From assembly GCF_008042075.1 (NCBI RefSeq), contig NZ_RDBN01000043.1:393387-425984 (forward strand): DNA of 32,598 bases, given 5' to 3'. This DNA comes from Streptomyces sp. UW30 (lineage in GTDB: Bacteria; Actinomycetota; Actinomycetes; Streptomycetales; Streptomycetaceae). A program made the position numbers and the translations under genes. The notes under the pieces are model-generated. The model did not search any database, had not been told where the DNA came from, and saw only the letters and a program-made list of their open reading frames with translations. Of the stretch, positions 7,873 to 14,744 are shown in pieces (the stretch's first letter is position 1; the number at the start of each line of letters is the position of its first letter).

Positions 7873-9153
7873 TCAGGCGGGAAGGCTGAACGGAGGATGC
7901 GCGCCGTTGAGGAAGTAGTCCCCGACCTCGCGCAGCCGGTGGGCGACCGGCTCCCGCAGGGTGTGCGTGCGCGTGTCGCGCCAGAAGCGGTCCAGGCCGT
8001 GCCGGGCGAAGGCGGCGGTCGCGCCGACGGCCTCCAGCGCGCGGGTGGTGATCTCCTGCGCGGCCCGCGCCGCGGCGGCCTCGGCCGCGCTCGCGAGGAC
8101 GGCGATCTCCGCGCCCTCCTCGTCGTCGAGGTCCTCCCCCCGCTCAAGACCACGGGTGAGAGCGTCCCCCGCCTGGTCGGCGAGGGCGGACGCGGCGCGG
8201 GCGGCGACGGCGAGTTCGCCGTAGGCGGTGAGCACGTACGGATCCTGCGGCGGGCCGCCCGACCAGGGCTGGGGTGAGAAGGGGTGCCAGGGTGACGCAA
8301 CCGTCCGGCCGTGCTCGCGGACTTCACCGAGCAGCCCCTCGGCGACGCCGAGACAGAACTGGGCGGAGACCAGCCGAGCGGTCGGCGCGGCGAGGCCGGT
8401 GAAGGGGGACAGGGCGCCGTCGTCGGAGGAGAGGGAGCCGAGCACGTCGTCGCGCGTGACCGGCACGGAGTCGAACGACACGCCGCCCGCGGCGGCCAGC
8501 CGCTGCCCGAAGGTGTCGCCGCCACCGCCGCTCACCACGCCCGGCTGGGCGGTGTCGACGAGGACGGCGACGGGCTCGCCGGTGCCGGGCACGGCGGCGC
8601 GGACCAGCAGCCGGTCGGCGACGCCGACTCCGGAGCCGTATCGCTGGTGGCCGTCCAGCAGATAGCCGTTCGCGGTGGGGGTCAGGATGAGCGGCGGTTC
8701 CTGGGAGGCGATGCCGCCGCCCCAGTACCACTGCCCCGCCGCGAAGGTGCGCTCGATGCGCGCGGCACGGTCGGGGCCGGCGAAGAACCGGGCGCAGTAG
8801 GACAGGAAGTAGTGGCTGCCCAGCAAGTGCCCGACGGCTCCGTCGGCCGCGGCGACGGTCCGTAGGACGGTGTGGGCGGTGCGCCAGTCGGCACCGCCGC
8901 CGCCGCGTTCGGCCGGGACGAGCAGGGACAGCAGCCCCGACTCGCGCAGCCGCGCGACCTCGTCGAGCGGGAGCTTGCCGGCCTGCTCGCGCTCGACCGC
9001 GTCTGTGGCGAGGTCGTCCGCGAGCTCACGGGCGATGTGCGGCCAGTCCTCCCGTGGAGTTCCCCACTCTGTCGCCCCGTCCGCCGACGTCACGGGTGCG
9101 CCCCGGTCGGAGTCACCGAACGGAGCGGCCGGGGCCGGTGGGGCGATCGTCAT
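7873..9153 (-). CDS. Acyl-CoA dehydrogenase-fold flavin monooxygenase, DszC/SfnB-like
   Basis: This 426-residue protein has the acyl-CoA dehydrogenase fold used by flavin monooxygenases such as DszC. N-terminal helical segments (ELADDLATDAVEREQAGKLP, RLRESGLLSLLVPAERGG) are followed by the flavin-binding middle domain (YWGGGIASQEPPLILT, GHQRYGSGVGVADRLLVRA) and a C-terminal helical bundle ending in FWRDTRTHTLREPVAHRLRE. Members use reduced flavin and oxygen to oxidise thioethers, sulfoxides or related organosulfur compounds. ATG at 9153 has GAGG eight bases upstream; an upstream in-frame start is possible but poor. It is followed by the Rrf2 regulator and preceded by a palindromic operator. 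It is distinct from the second DszC/SfnB-like protein at 10491-11687. Confidence 0.82.
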   Translation of the reverse strand: MTIAPPAPAAPFGDSDRGAPVTSADGATEWGTPREDWPHIARELADDLATDAVEREQAGKLPLDEVARLRESGLLSLLVPAERGGGGADWRTAHTVLRTVAAADGAVGHLLGSHYFLSYCARFFAGPDRAARIERTFAAGQWYWGGGIASQEPPLILTPTANGYLLDGHQRYGSGVGVADRLLVRAAVPGTGEPVAVLVDTAQPGVVSGGGGDTFGQRLAAAGGVSFDSVPVTRDDVLGSLSSDDGALSPFTGLAAPTARLVSAQFCLGVAEGLLGEVREHGRTVASPWHPFSPQPWSGGPPQDPYVLTAYGELAVAARAASALADQAGDALTRGLERGEDLDDEEGAEIAVLASAAEAAAARAAQEITTRALEAVGATAAFARHGLDRFWRDTRTHTLREPVAHRLREVGDYFLNGAHPPFSLPA

Positions 9154-9192
9154 GGCGTCATCCTCACTCGCTCCACCGACGGGGGTCAACAC

Positions 9193-9224
9193 TTCCCTAG
9201 TAATTCGATAGGAAATCTAGGGAA
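9193..9224. promoter_or_regulatory. Palindromic operator, copy 2, with an extended inverted repeat
   Basis: The core 9193-9215 reads TTCCCTA, two bases, AATTC, two bases, TAGGAAA, like copy 1 at 6073. Here a larger perfect inverted repeat overlaps it: TTCCCTAG (9193-9200) and CTAGGGAA (9217-9224) with a 16-base spacer. It sits 40 bases upstream of the DszC-like start codon, in the gap after ssuD, and is the most AT-rich stretch of this region. It should give the DszC-like/Rrf2 unit its own regulated promoter. Autorepression by Rrf2 is inferred. Confidence 0.68.
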
Positions 9225-9300
9225 TGCGTGTGCGGTGTGGCCGATTCCCGCTCCCGACCGGCCTGTTCGCGAGGCCGGACACGGGCGGGCGCAGGTGAAG

Positions 9301-10464
9301 TCACCCCCGGCTGCCGGCCCCCGCGAAGGGAATCTGGGCCACGGCCGGTGCGGCCGCCGCGCCGCGGAACGGATGCGTCCACAGCCCACGCGCCTCCAAC
9401 CGCGGCAGCACGCCCTCGCCGAACCAGTACGCCTCCTCCAGGTGCGGGTACCCGGAGAGCACGAACTCGTCGATCCCCAGCCGGTGGTACTCGGCGATCC
9501 GATCGGCGACCTCGTCGTGACTGCCGACCAGCGCCGTGCCCGCGCCGCCCCGCACCAGCCCGATGCCGGCCCACAGGTTCGGGTGGATCTCCAGGTCGTC
9601 GGAGCTGCCGCCGTGCAGCGCGAGCATGCGCTGCTGCCCCTCGGACTCGCTGCGGGCGAGCCCTTCCTGTACGGCCCGTACGGTCTCCGTGTCGAACCCG
9701 GCCAGCAGCCGGCGGGCCTCCGCCCAGGCATGCTCGGCCGTGTCCCGGGTGATGACGTGCAGCCGGATGCCGAAGCGGACGCTGCGGCCCTCCTTCTCGG
9801 CCAGTGCCCGGATCCGGGCGATCTTCTCCGCCACGGCGGCCGGCGGCTCGCCCCAGGTGAGATAGACGTCGACATGGCGGGCGGCGATCTCCCCGGCGAT
9901 GGGCGAGGAGCCGCCGAAGTACACCTCGGGGACCGGGTCGGGCACCCGGGCCAGCTTCGCGTCCTCGACCTGCAGGTGCTCGCCGACCAGGTCGACGGTC
10001 CTGCCCTCCCACAGCCCCCGCACGATCTGGAGGAATTCACCGGTACGGCGGTAACGGTCGTCCTTGTCGAGGAAGTCGCCGTAGGCGCGCTGCTCGTGGC
10101 CCTCCCCGCCCGTGACCACGTTCAGCAGCAGCCGTCCGCCGGTCTGCCGCTGGAAGGTGGACGCCATCTGCGCGGCGAGCGTCGGCGAGACGAAGCCGGG
10201 CCGGAAGGCGACCAGGAACTTCAGCCGCTCGGTGTGCTGGGCGACCATGGCCGTGGTCAGCCACGCGTCCTCGCACCAGGCGCCCGTCGGAGTGAGCGCG
10301 CCGACGAAGCCCAGGTCCTCGGCGGCACGGGCGATCTGGCTGAGGTAGGCGACCGTCGGCGGCCGGTCGCGGCCGGACACCGTGGCGGGGGTGCCGTGAC
10401 CGCCGCCGACGACATGGCGGCTGTCGCCGTTGGTGGGCAGGAACCAGTGGAAGGTGAGGGACAT
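9301..10464 (-). CDS. ssuD: FMNH2-dependent alkanesulfonate monooxygenase
   Basis: This 387-residue LLM-family enzyme oxidatively cleaves the C-S bond of alkanesulfonates to sulfite and an aldehyde using FMNH2 from a separate reductase. Recognisable SsuD features are the N-terminal FHWFLPTNGDSR, a GALTPTGAWCEDAW segment with Cys64 (equivalent of the active-site-region Cys54 of E. coli SsuD), FLVAFRPGFVSPTLAAQM, NVVTGGEGHEQRAYGD, RYRRTGEFL and the RLHVITRD segment with the conserved Arg/His. The usual E. coli length is about 381, so it is complete. GGAGA precedes the ATG. It is the fourth gene of the sfnG operon, where the methanesulfinate/methanesulfonate formed by SfnG action could be its substrate. 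Confidence 0.93.
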   Translation of the reverse strand: MSLTFHWFLPTNGDSRHVVGGGHGTPATVSGRDRPPTVAYLSQIARAAEDLGFVGALTPTGAWCEDAWLTTAMVAQHTERLKFLVAFRPGFVSPTLAAQMASTFQRQTGGRLLLNVVTGGEGHEQRAYGDFLDKDDRYRRTGEFLQIVRGLWEGRTVDLVGEHLQVEDAKLARVPDPVPEVYFGGSSPIAGEIAARHVDVYLTWGEPPAAVAEKIARIRALAEKEGRSVRFGIRLHVITRDTAEHAWAEARRLLAGFDTETVRAVQEGLARSESEGQQRMLALHGGSSDDLEIHPNLWAGIGLVRGGAGTALVGSHDEVADRIAEYHRLGIDEFVLSGYPHLEEAYWFGEGVLPRLEARGLWTHPFRGAAAAPAVAQIPFAGAGSRG

Positions 10465-10490
10465 GGGGGGTCTCCGTTCGGGGTCGTCGG

Positions 10491-11687
10491 TCACAGCAGT
10501 CCGTGCCGGGGCGGCTTGACGCCGCGCAGCACGTAGCGGCCGATGTGCTGGACCTTCCAGCGCGCCGGGTCGTGCAGGGTGTGGGTGCGGGCGTCGCGCC
10601 AATGGCGGTGCAGGCCCAGGGAGTCGAGCGCCGACCGGGTGCCCGCGACCTCGAAGAGGGCGCTGCCGACCTCCACGGCCGCGTCCGCCGCCGTCACCTT
10701 GGCGGCAGCGACCGCGATCGAGGCCTCGGCAGCCGAGTCGTCGGTCAGGTCGGCGCGGGCGGCGTCGACGGACCGCGCCGCGGCGGCGAGCAGGGCGTCG
10801 GCGGCCCGTACCCGGATCGCGAGCTCGCCGAACCGCTGGATCAGCAAGGGATCCTCGGCGGCCGTGGCGTGCCCCTCGCCGACGCTCTCGAACCAGGGCC
10901 GGCTCTTGGTGCGGACGAACTCCACGGCCTCGGCGAGCGCACCGGCCGCGATCCCCGCGTCGATGGCGGCGTGCAGCAACTGGGCGACGGAGCCGTGGAG
11001 TTGAGGCCCCTGGAAGGTGAGGTGGTGCGGCACCACCCGGTCGGCGGGCACGGGCACCGACTCCAGGCGGACGGTTCCGCTGGCGGTGGTGCGCTGCCCC
11101 ATGCCGCCCCAGTCGTCCACGACCGTGACGCCGGGCGCTTCGCGCGGCACGTACGCCACATGCAGGTTGTCGTCGTCGGCGCGGGCGAGGACGGGGATCC
11201 AGTCGGCGAACAGGGCGCCGGTCGAGTAGTGCTTGACGCCGTTCAGGACGTACGACCCGTCCGGGCGCCGCGCGAGCCGCGTCCGGATGTCCTGGACGTG
11301 GCTGGTCCCGGCCTCCGACTGGGCGTTGCCGAACCGCTTGCCCGCGAGCACCTCGCCGAAGAAGAACTCCCGCTGCTCCCACGTCCCTTGTCGGCGCAGC
11401 ACGCCCACGTACACGAAGTGGCTCTGTGGAATCTGGGCGAGGCTGGCGTCGGCCGAGGCCAGCAGCCGGAAGATCTCGGCGAGGGTCTCCGTACGGACGT
11501 CCGCGCCGCCGAACTGCGCCGGTACCGTCACCCCGAGCAGCCCGGAGGCGGACAGCCGCTGGAGTTCCGCGTGCGGCAGTCTGCGGTGCGCGTCCCGCTC
11601 GGCGGCGTCCTTGCGGAACTCGGCGGCCAGTTCGGTGGCGACGGCGAGGGCCTCGGCGTCGTCGGCGATCACCGTCGCGGCGCTCAT
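10491..11687 (-). CDS. sfnB: SfnB-family sulfur acquisition oxidoreductase
   Basis: This 398-residue acyl-CoA dehydrogenase-like flavoprotein matches the SfnB group linked to sulfur acquisition. Segments visible in order are ERDAHRRLPHAELQRLSASG, VTVPAQFGGADV, LASADASLAQIPQSHFVY, FFGEVLAGKRFGNAQSE, LNGVKHYSTGALFADWIPV and the terminal HRHWRDARTHTLHDPARWK. The catalytic glutamate of true acyl-CoA dehydrogenases is not apparent, as expected for an oxygenase-type member. The ATG overlaps the FMN-reductase stop by four bases (ATGA), and 26 bases separate it from ssuD, so it is translationally embedded in the operon. Its exact substrate is unproven even in characterised species; oxidation of dimethylsulfide-derived compounds is likely. 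Confidence 0.85.
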   Translation of the reverse strand: MSAATVIADDAEALAVATELAAEFRKDAAERDAHRRLPHAELQRLSASGLLGVTVPAQFGGADVRTETLAEIFRLLASADASLAQIPQSHFVYVGVLRRQGTWEQREFFFGEVLAGKRFGNAQSEAGTSHVQDIRTRLARRPDGSYVLNGVKHYSTGALFADWIPVLARADDDNLHVAYVPREAPGVTVVDDWGGMGQRTTASGTVRLESVPVPADRVVPHHLTFQGPQLHGSVAQLLHAAIDAGIAAGALAEAVEFVRTKSRPWFESVGEGHATAAEDPLLIQRFGELAIRVRAADALLAAAARSVDAARADLTDDSAAEASIAVAAAKVTAADAAVEVGSALFEVAGTRSALDSLGLHRHWRDARTHTLHDPARWKVQHIGRYVLRGVKPPRHGLL

Positions 11688-12241
11688 CCGGTGGCCGCCA
11701 GCAGGGTCGGGCGCCCCCCGAGGGCGATCGAGAACTGGTCGGTGACATGGGCCAGGGCCTCGGCGGCGGCCGGTGCGACGGTGAGGGTGCCGTCGTCGCC
11801 CACGCTGATGTCCTTGTCGAGGGTGAACCAGCCCGGCGTGATGTGGGCGGGGCCCATGGAGTTCAGCACCGGGCGCAGGGCGTAGTCGATGGCCAGCACG
11901 TGGGCGGTGGTGCCGCCGGTGGCCAGCGGCAGGACGGTCTTGCCCGCGAGCGCGTACTGCGGGAGCAGGTCCAGCAGCGACTTCAGCAGGCCGGAGTAGG
12001 CGGCCTTGTAGACGGGTGTGCCGATCACGATTCCGTCGGCGCGTTCGACCAGGGCGGTGGCCTCGACGATCGCCGGGTGGCCGAAGTCCGCGTGGAGCAG
12101 GGCCTCGGACGGGAGCGTGCGGACGTCGAAGGGGATCACGTCGTGGCCCTGGGCGGCGAGCCGGTCGTCCAGGTGGCGCAGCAGCCGGGCGGTGCGGGAG
12201 GTGGCGGAGGGACTTCCGGAGACGGAGAGGACGGTGGCCAT
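11684..12241 (-). CDS. NAD(P)H-dependent FMN reductase, SsuE/MsuE type
   Basis: This 185-residue flavodoxin-like reductase supplies FMNH2 to the monooxygenases of the operon. It opens with VLSVSGSPSATSRTARLL, the phosphate-binding loop of the SsuE/MsuE family. It continues with ADGIVIGTPVYKAAYSGLLKSLLDLL and a PLATGGTTAHVLAIDYALRPVL segment, both hallmark stretches. The length matches SsuE (about 190). It sits between sfnG and sfnB, with its stop overlapping the sfnB start, so reductase and oxygenases are made together. Assignment to ssuE or msuE individually is not possible from sequence alone. Confidence 0.92.
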   Translation of the reverse strand: MATVLSVSGSPSATSRTARLLRHLDDRLAAQGHDVIPFDVRTLPSEALLHADFGHPAIVEATALVERADGIVIGTPVYKAAYSGLLKSLLDLLPQYALAGKTVLPLATGGTTAHVLAIDYALRPVLNSMGPAHITPGWFTLDKDISVGDDGTLTVAPAAAEALAHVTDQFSIALGGRPTLLAATG

Positions 12242-12288
12242 GGTGAGGACCTTTCGGGGCGTGTCGGATGCGGGTGGCTGGGCCTGAG

Positions 12289-13416
12289 TCAGGCTCGGGC
12301 GGCGATCGGCTCGGACTCGGCTGCCTGGGCCTCCAGTTCGCGGACGAGCGGCAGCACCCGCTTGCCGAAGTACTCGACCTCCTCCAGGTAGTGCAGGAAG
12401 CCGAGGAGGAAGAGGTCGACGCCGAGGCGCTTGTAGGCGACGATCCGCTCGGCGATCTGCTCCGGGGTGCCGATCAGGCCGGTGCGGAAGCCGTCGTTGT
12501 ACTGGACCAGGTCGTCGAAGCTGGAGTCCTGCCACATGCCCTTGCCGTCGGCGGTGGACTGCCCGGCCTGCTGGACGGCGTCGCGGAAGCCGTGGACGGC
12601 CGGTGTGTCGGCCTTGGCGACGATCTCGCGGAGCGTGTCGCGGGCCTCGGCCTCGGTGTCGCGGGCGATGAGGAAGGCGTTGAGGCCGAACTTCGGTGCG
12701 CTGCGGCCCGCTTGGGCGGCGGAGGAGCGGACGTCGTCGATCTGCTCGGTCACGCCGTCGAAGTCCTTGCCGTTGCTGAAGTACCAGTCGGAGACGCGGC
12801 CGGCCATGGCGCGGGCGGCGGTGGAGTTGCCGCCCTGGAAGATCTCCGGGTGCGGTCGCTCGGGGGTGTTCAGCGGCTTGGGCTTGAGGGAGAAGTCGCG
12901 CAACCGGTAGAAGTCACCGGCGAGTTCGGTGTGGTCCTCGGTCCAGATCTGCCGCAGGGCCTGGATGAACTCCTCCGCGCGGCGGTAGCGCTCGTCGTGC
13001 TCCAGCCAGGGCTCGCCGAGTGCGGTGAACTCCCCCTTGAACCAGCCGCTGACGACGTTGACGGCGAAGCGGCCGTTCGACAGGTGGTCGGCGGTGGCGC
13101 CGAGTTTGGCGAGGACGCCGGGGTGCCACAGGCCGGGGTGGACGGCGGCGATGACCTTGAGCCGCTGGGTGGCGAGGAGCAGGGCGAGGCTGAAGCTGGT
13201 CGACTCGTGCTGGAACTCGGCGCCGTAGCCGGCCATGTAGCGGACCTGGCTGAGGGCGTAGTCGAAGCCGTTGTTCTCGGCGAGGACGGCCAGTTCGCGG
13301 TTGTAGTCGTAGCCCCAGTCGGTGCGCTGCTCGACGGTGCTGGTGACGAGGCCGCCGCTGACGTTCGGCACCCAGTAGGCGAAGCGGACGGGGTCGGATC
13401 CGGGCGGTACGGGCAT
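12289..13416 (-). CDS. sfnG: Dimethylsulfone monooxygenase SfnG
   Basis: This 375-residue LLM-family enzyme uses FMNH2 and O2 to cleave dimethylsulfone to methanesulfinate and formaldehyde. Very close family markers are RFAYWVPNVSGGLVTS, EQRTDWGYDYNRELA, RYMAGYGAEFQHESTSF, NVVSGWFKGEFTALGEPW, HDERYRRAEEFIQ, KPLNTPERPHPEIFQGGNS, DWYFSNG and VEYFGKRVLPLVREL. ATG at 13416 follows AGGAG at seven bases; an upstream start 10 codons earlier is not needed. It is the first structural gene of the operon sfnG, FMN reductase, sfnB, ssuD, and is transcribed divergently from the LysR regulator. The cysteine leader peptide at 13607-13687 lies 190 bases upstream. Confidence 0.94.
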   Translation of the reverse strand: MPVPPGSDPVRFAYWVPNVSGGLVTSTVEQRTDWGYDYNRELAVLAENNGFDYALSQVRYMAGYGAEFQHESTSFSLALLLATQRLKVIAAVHPGLWHPGVLAKLGATADHLSNGRFAVNVVSGWFKGEFTALGEPWLEHDERYRRAEEFIQALRQIWTEDHTELAGDFYRLRDFSLKPKPLNTPERPHPEIFQGGNSTAARAMAGRVSDWYFSNGKDFDGVTEQIDDVRSSAAQAGRSAPKFGLNAFLIARDTEAEARDTLREIVAKADTPAVHGFRDAVQQAGQSTADGKGMWQDSSFDDLVQYNDGFRTGLIGTPEQIAERIVAYKRLGVDLFLLGFLHYLEEVEYFGKRVLPLVRELEAQAAESEPIAARA

Positions 13417-13439
13417 GGGGAACTCCTGGCAGGACTGCG

Positions 13440-13464
13440 CACGCACAGAAAGGGCGCGTGCGTG
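13440..13464 (-). other. Hairpin just upstream of sfnG, candidate attenuator
   Basis: CACGCAC and GTGCGTG form a 7-bp stem with an 11-base loop, about 23 bases before the sfnG start codon. A second short hairpin (CGAGGG/CCCTCG, 13585-13599) begins eight bases past the leader-peptide stop. Either could be the structure switched by ribosome movement on the leader. No long U-run is seen; the role is inferred. Confidence 0.35.
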
Positions 13465-13606
13465 ACAGGGAAACGTGTTCAGTGATCGGGATTCGGACGT
13501 GCGGGGACGACGTTCCCGGGAAAGCCGAAATCACCGTGGAAAACGGCCGGCAGTGGAATTCGCGAAGGGAGAACGGCGCGAGTGCGAGGGTTTCCCTCGG
13601 GTGCGC

Positions 13607-13687
13607 TCAGATCCGACAGCGACAGCAGGAACTGGAGACACGCGCGAGGTCGACGTGGCGTCGCCGCGTGAGGTCCTGTCGCTTCAT
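13607..13687 (-). CDS. Cysteine leader peptide 4, upstream of the sfnG operon
   Basis: A 26-codon frame starting at ATG 13687 ends in RRRHVDLARVSSSCCRCRI followed by TGA. It carries the H-V-D-L-x-R-V-S-S core and three Cys codons within four positions (TGC TGT CGC TGT), the strongest cysteine run of the four leaders. A promoter predicted at 13695-13724 would start transcription at or next to the ATG, so the peptide is probably translated from a leaderless message; no ribosome binding site is visible. This resembles the polycysteine leaderless reading frames known to act as cysteine-responsive attenuators in mycobacteria. Very likely a regulator of the dimethylsulfone operon. Confidence 0.78.
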   Translation of the reverse strand: MKRQDLTRRRHVDLARVSSSCCRCRI

Positions 13688-13694
13688 GCCATCG

Positions 13695-13724
13695 ATCAAA
13701 GCAGCGGGAAGTCGGGACGGTCAA
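13695..13724 (-). promoter_or_regulatory. Promoter of the leader peptide 4/sfnG operon
   Basis: TTGACC (13719-13724) and TTTGAT (13695-13700) on the minus strand are separated by 18 bases and resemble -35 and -10 boxes. The predicted start at about 13688 falls on the ATG of the leader peptide. The LysR gene starts 100 bases away on the opposite strand, so this intergenic stretch should also hold the LysR binding site. No clean T-N11-A palindrome was singled out. Confidence 0.5.
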
Positions 13725-13825
13725 GAATGTCCGGTGTTGATTCCACATGCTGAGAGCAGGTATTCACGAGGTTGTGACAGGGATTCCCTTGAACACGGTG
13801 AGCGGCGGACGGCAGGGTCCTTGTC

Positions 13826-14734
13826 GTGCGTATCGAACAGCTCGAATACATCGCCGCCGTCACGCGTTCGGGGTCGCTGCGGCGCGCCGCCGAGGAACTG
13901 CACCTTTCCCAGCCGGCGCTGAGCGAGACCGTGCGCAATCTGGAGCGCGAGCTCGGCGTGGATCTGCTGGAGCGCAAGCGGTCCGGGGCGAAGATCAGTG
14001 ACGAGGGGCGGGAGCTGCTGCCGCACATCATGAGCGTGCTGGACGCGGTCGACCGGCTGCGGGGCGCGGCCGGCGACCAGCACCGCATCAGCCGGATGGT
14101 CCGGCTCGGCACGGTCAACACGGCCACCGTCCCGCTGGTCATCCCGACGGTGCGGGAGTTCCGGGGCACGCACCCGCTCACCCAGGTCGAGCTGGTCGGC
14201 GCCCAGCAGTCGGAGATCCATCGTGGGCTGCTGGAGGGCGCGTTCGATCTGGGGCTGGTGAACTACCTCGGGGGCGACGACCTGCCGCCCGGCTTCGAGA
14301 CCACCGAACTGCTGCGCGGCCGGCCGGTGGTGTGCGTCCGGCCGGACAGTCCGCTGGCCGCCCTGGAGACGGTGGACGCGGACAGCCTCCTGACGGAGCC
14401 GCTGGTGGTGATGCGGTCCGGCTATGTCATGCACCGCTTCCTGCACCGGCTGCTCGACGGCCGTACGCCGTCGTTCTCCTACTCCACCGACGGCGCGGAG
14501 ATGGGCAAGCTGATGGTCGCGGAGGGGCTGGGGGCGACGGTGCTGCCCGACTTCAGTGTGATCGGCGACCCGTTGGAGCGGCGGGGCGCGATCACCGTCC
14601 GGCCGCTCGCGGGCGACGCCACCGAGGTACTGCTGGTCCTGCAACGCCGCCATTCCGGTTCCGTGCCCCGGGCCGTCCGGGATCTGCACGAGCTGTTCGT
14701 GCGCAACGCCCGTGCGTATGAGGGCTCTTCGTGA
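13826..14734 (+). CDS. LysR-family transcriptional regulator of the sulfone/sulfonate operon
   Basis: This is a 302-residue LysR-type regulator. The N-terminal winged helix (MRIEQLEYIAAVTRSGSLRRAAEELHLSQPALSETVRNLERELG) fills residues 1-45, a linker helix follows, and a two-lobed substrate-binding domain starts at about residue 90 (VRLGTVNTATVPLVIPTVREF) and ends with LLVLQRRHSG. GTG at 13826 is used, with a GGTCC-type site upstream and the helix-turn-helix starting immediately. It is divergent from the sfnG operon and shares a 409-bp regulatory gap (13417-13825) that holds the leader peptide and hairpins. LysR proteins such as Cbl/SsuR control sulfonate use elsewhere, so control of sfnG is likely but inferred. 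Confidence 0.9.
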   Translation: MRIEQLEYIAAVTRSGSLRRAAEELHLSQPALSETVRNLERELGVDLLERKRSGAKISDEGRELLPHIMSVLDAVDRLRGAAGDQHRISRMVRLGTVNTATVPLVIPTVREFRGTHPLTQVELVGAQQSEIHRGLLEGAFDLGLVNYLGGDDLPPGFETTELLRGRPVVCVRPDSPLAALETVDADSLLTEPLVVMRSGYVMHRFLHRLLDGRTPSFSYSTDGAEMGKLMVAEGLGATVLPDFSVIGDPLERRGAITVRPLAGDATEVLLVLQRRHSGSVPRAVRDLHELFVRNARAYEGSS

Positions 14735-14744
14735 GGCGGCCCGG

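Noticed and set aside
9301-13416. Possible sulfonate ABC transporter within the sfnG operon
   Set aside because: All four genes are soluble oxygenases or reductases; no binding protein, permease or ATPase lies in the operon.
14735-14744. Terminator between the convergent LysR and sulfite oxidase genes
   Set aside because: The gap is only 10 bases and no inverted repeat spans it or the flanking gene ends.
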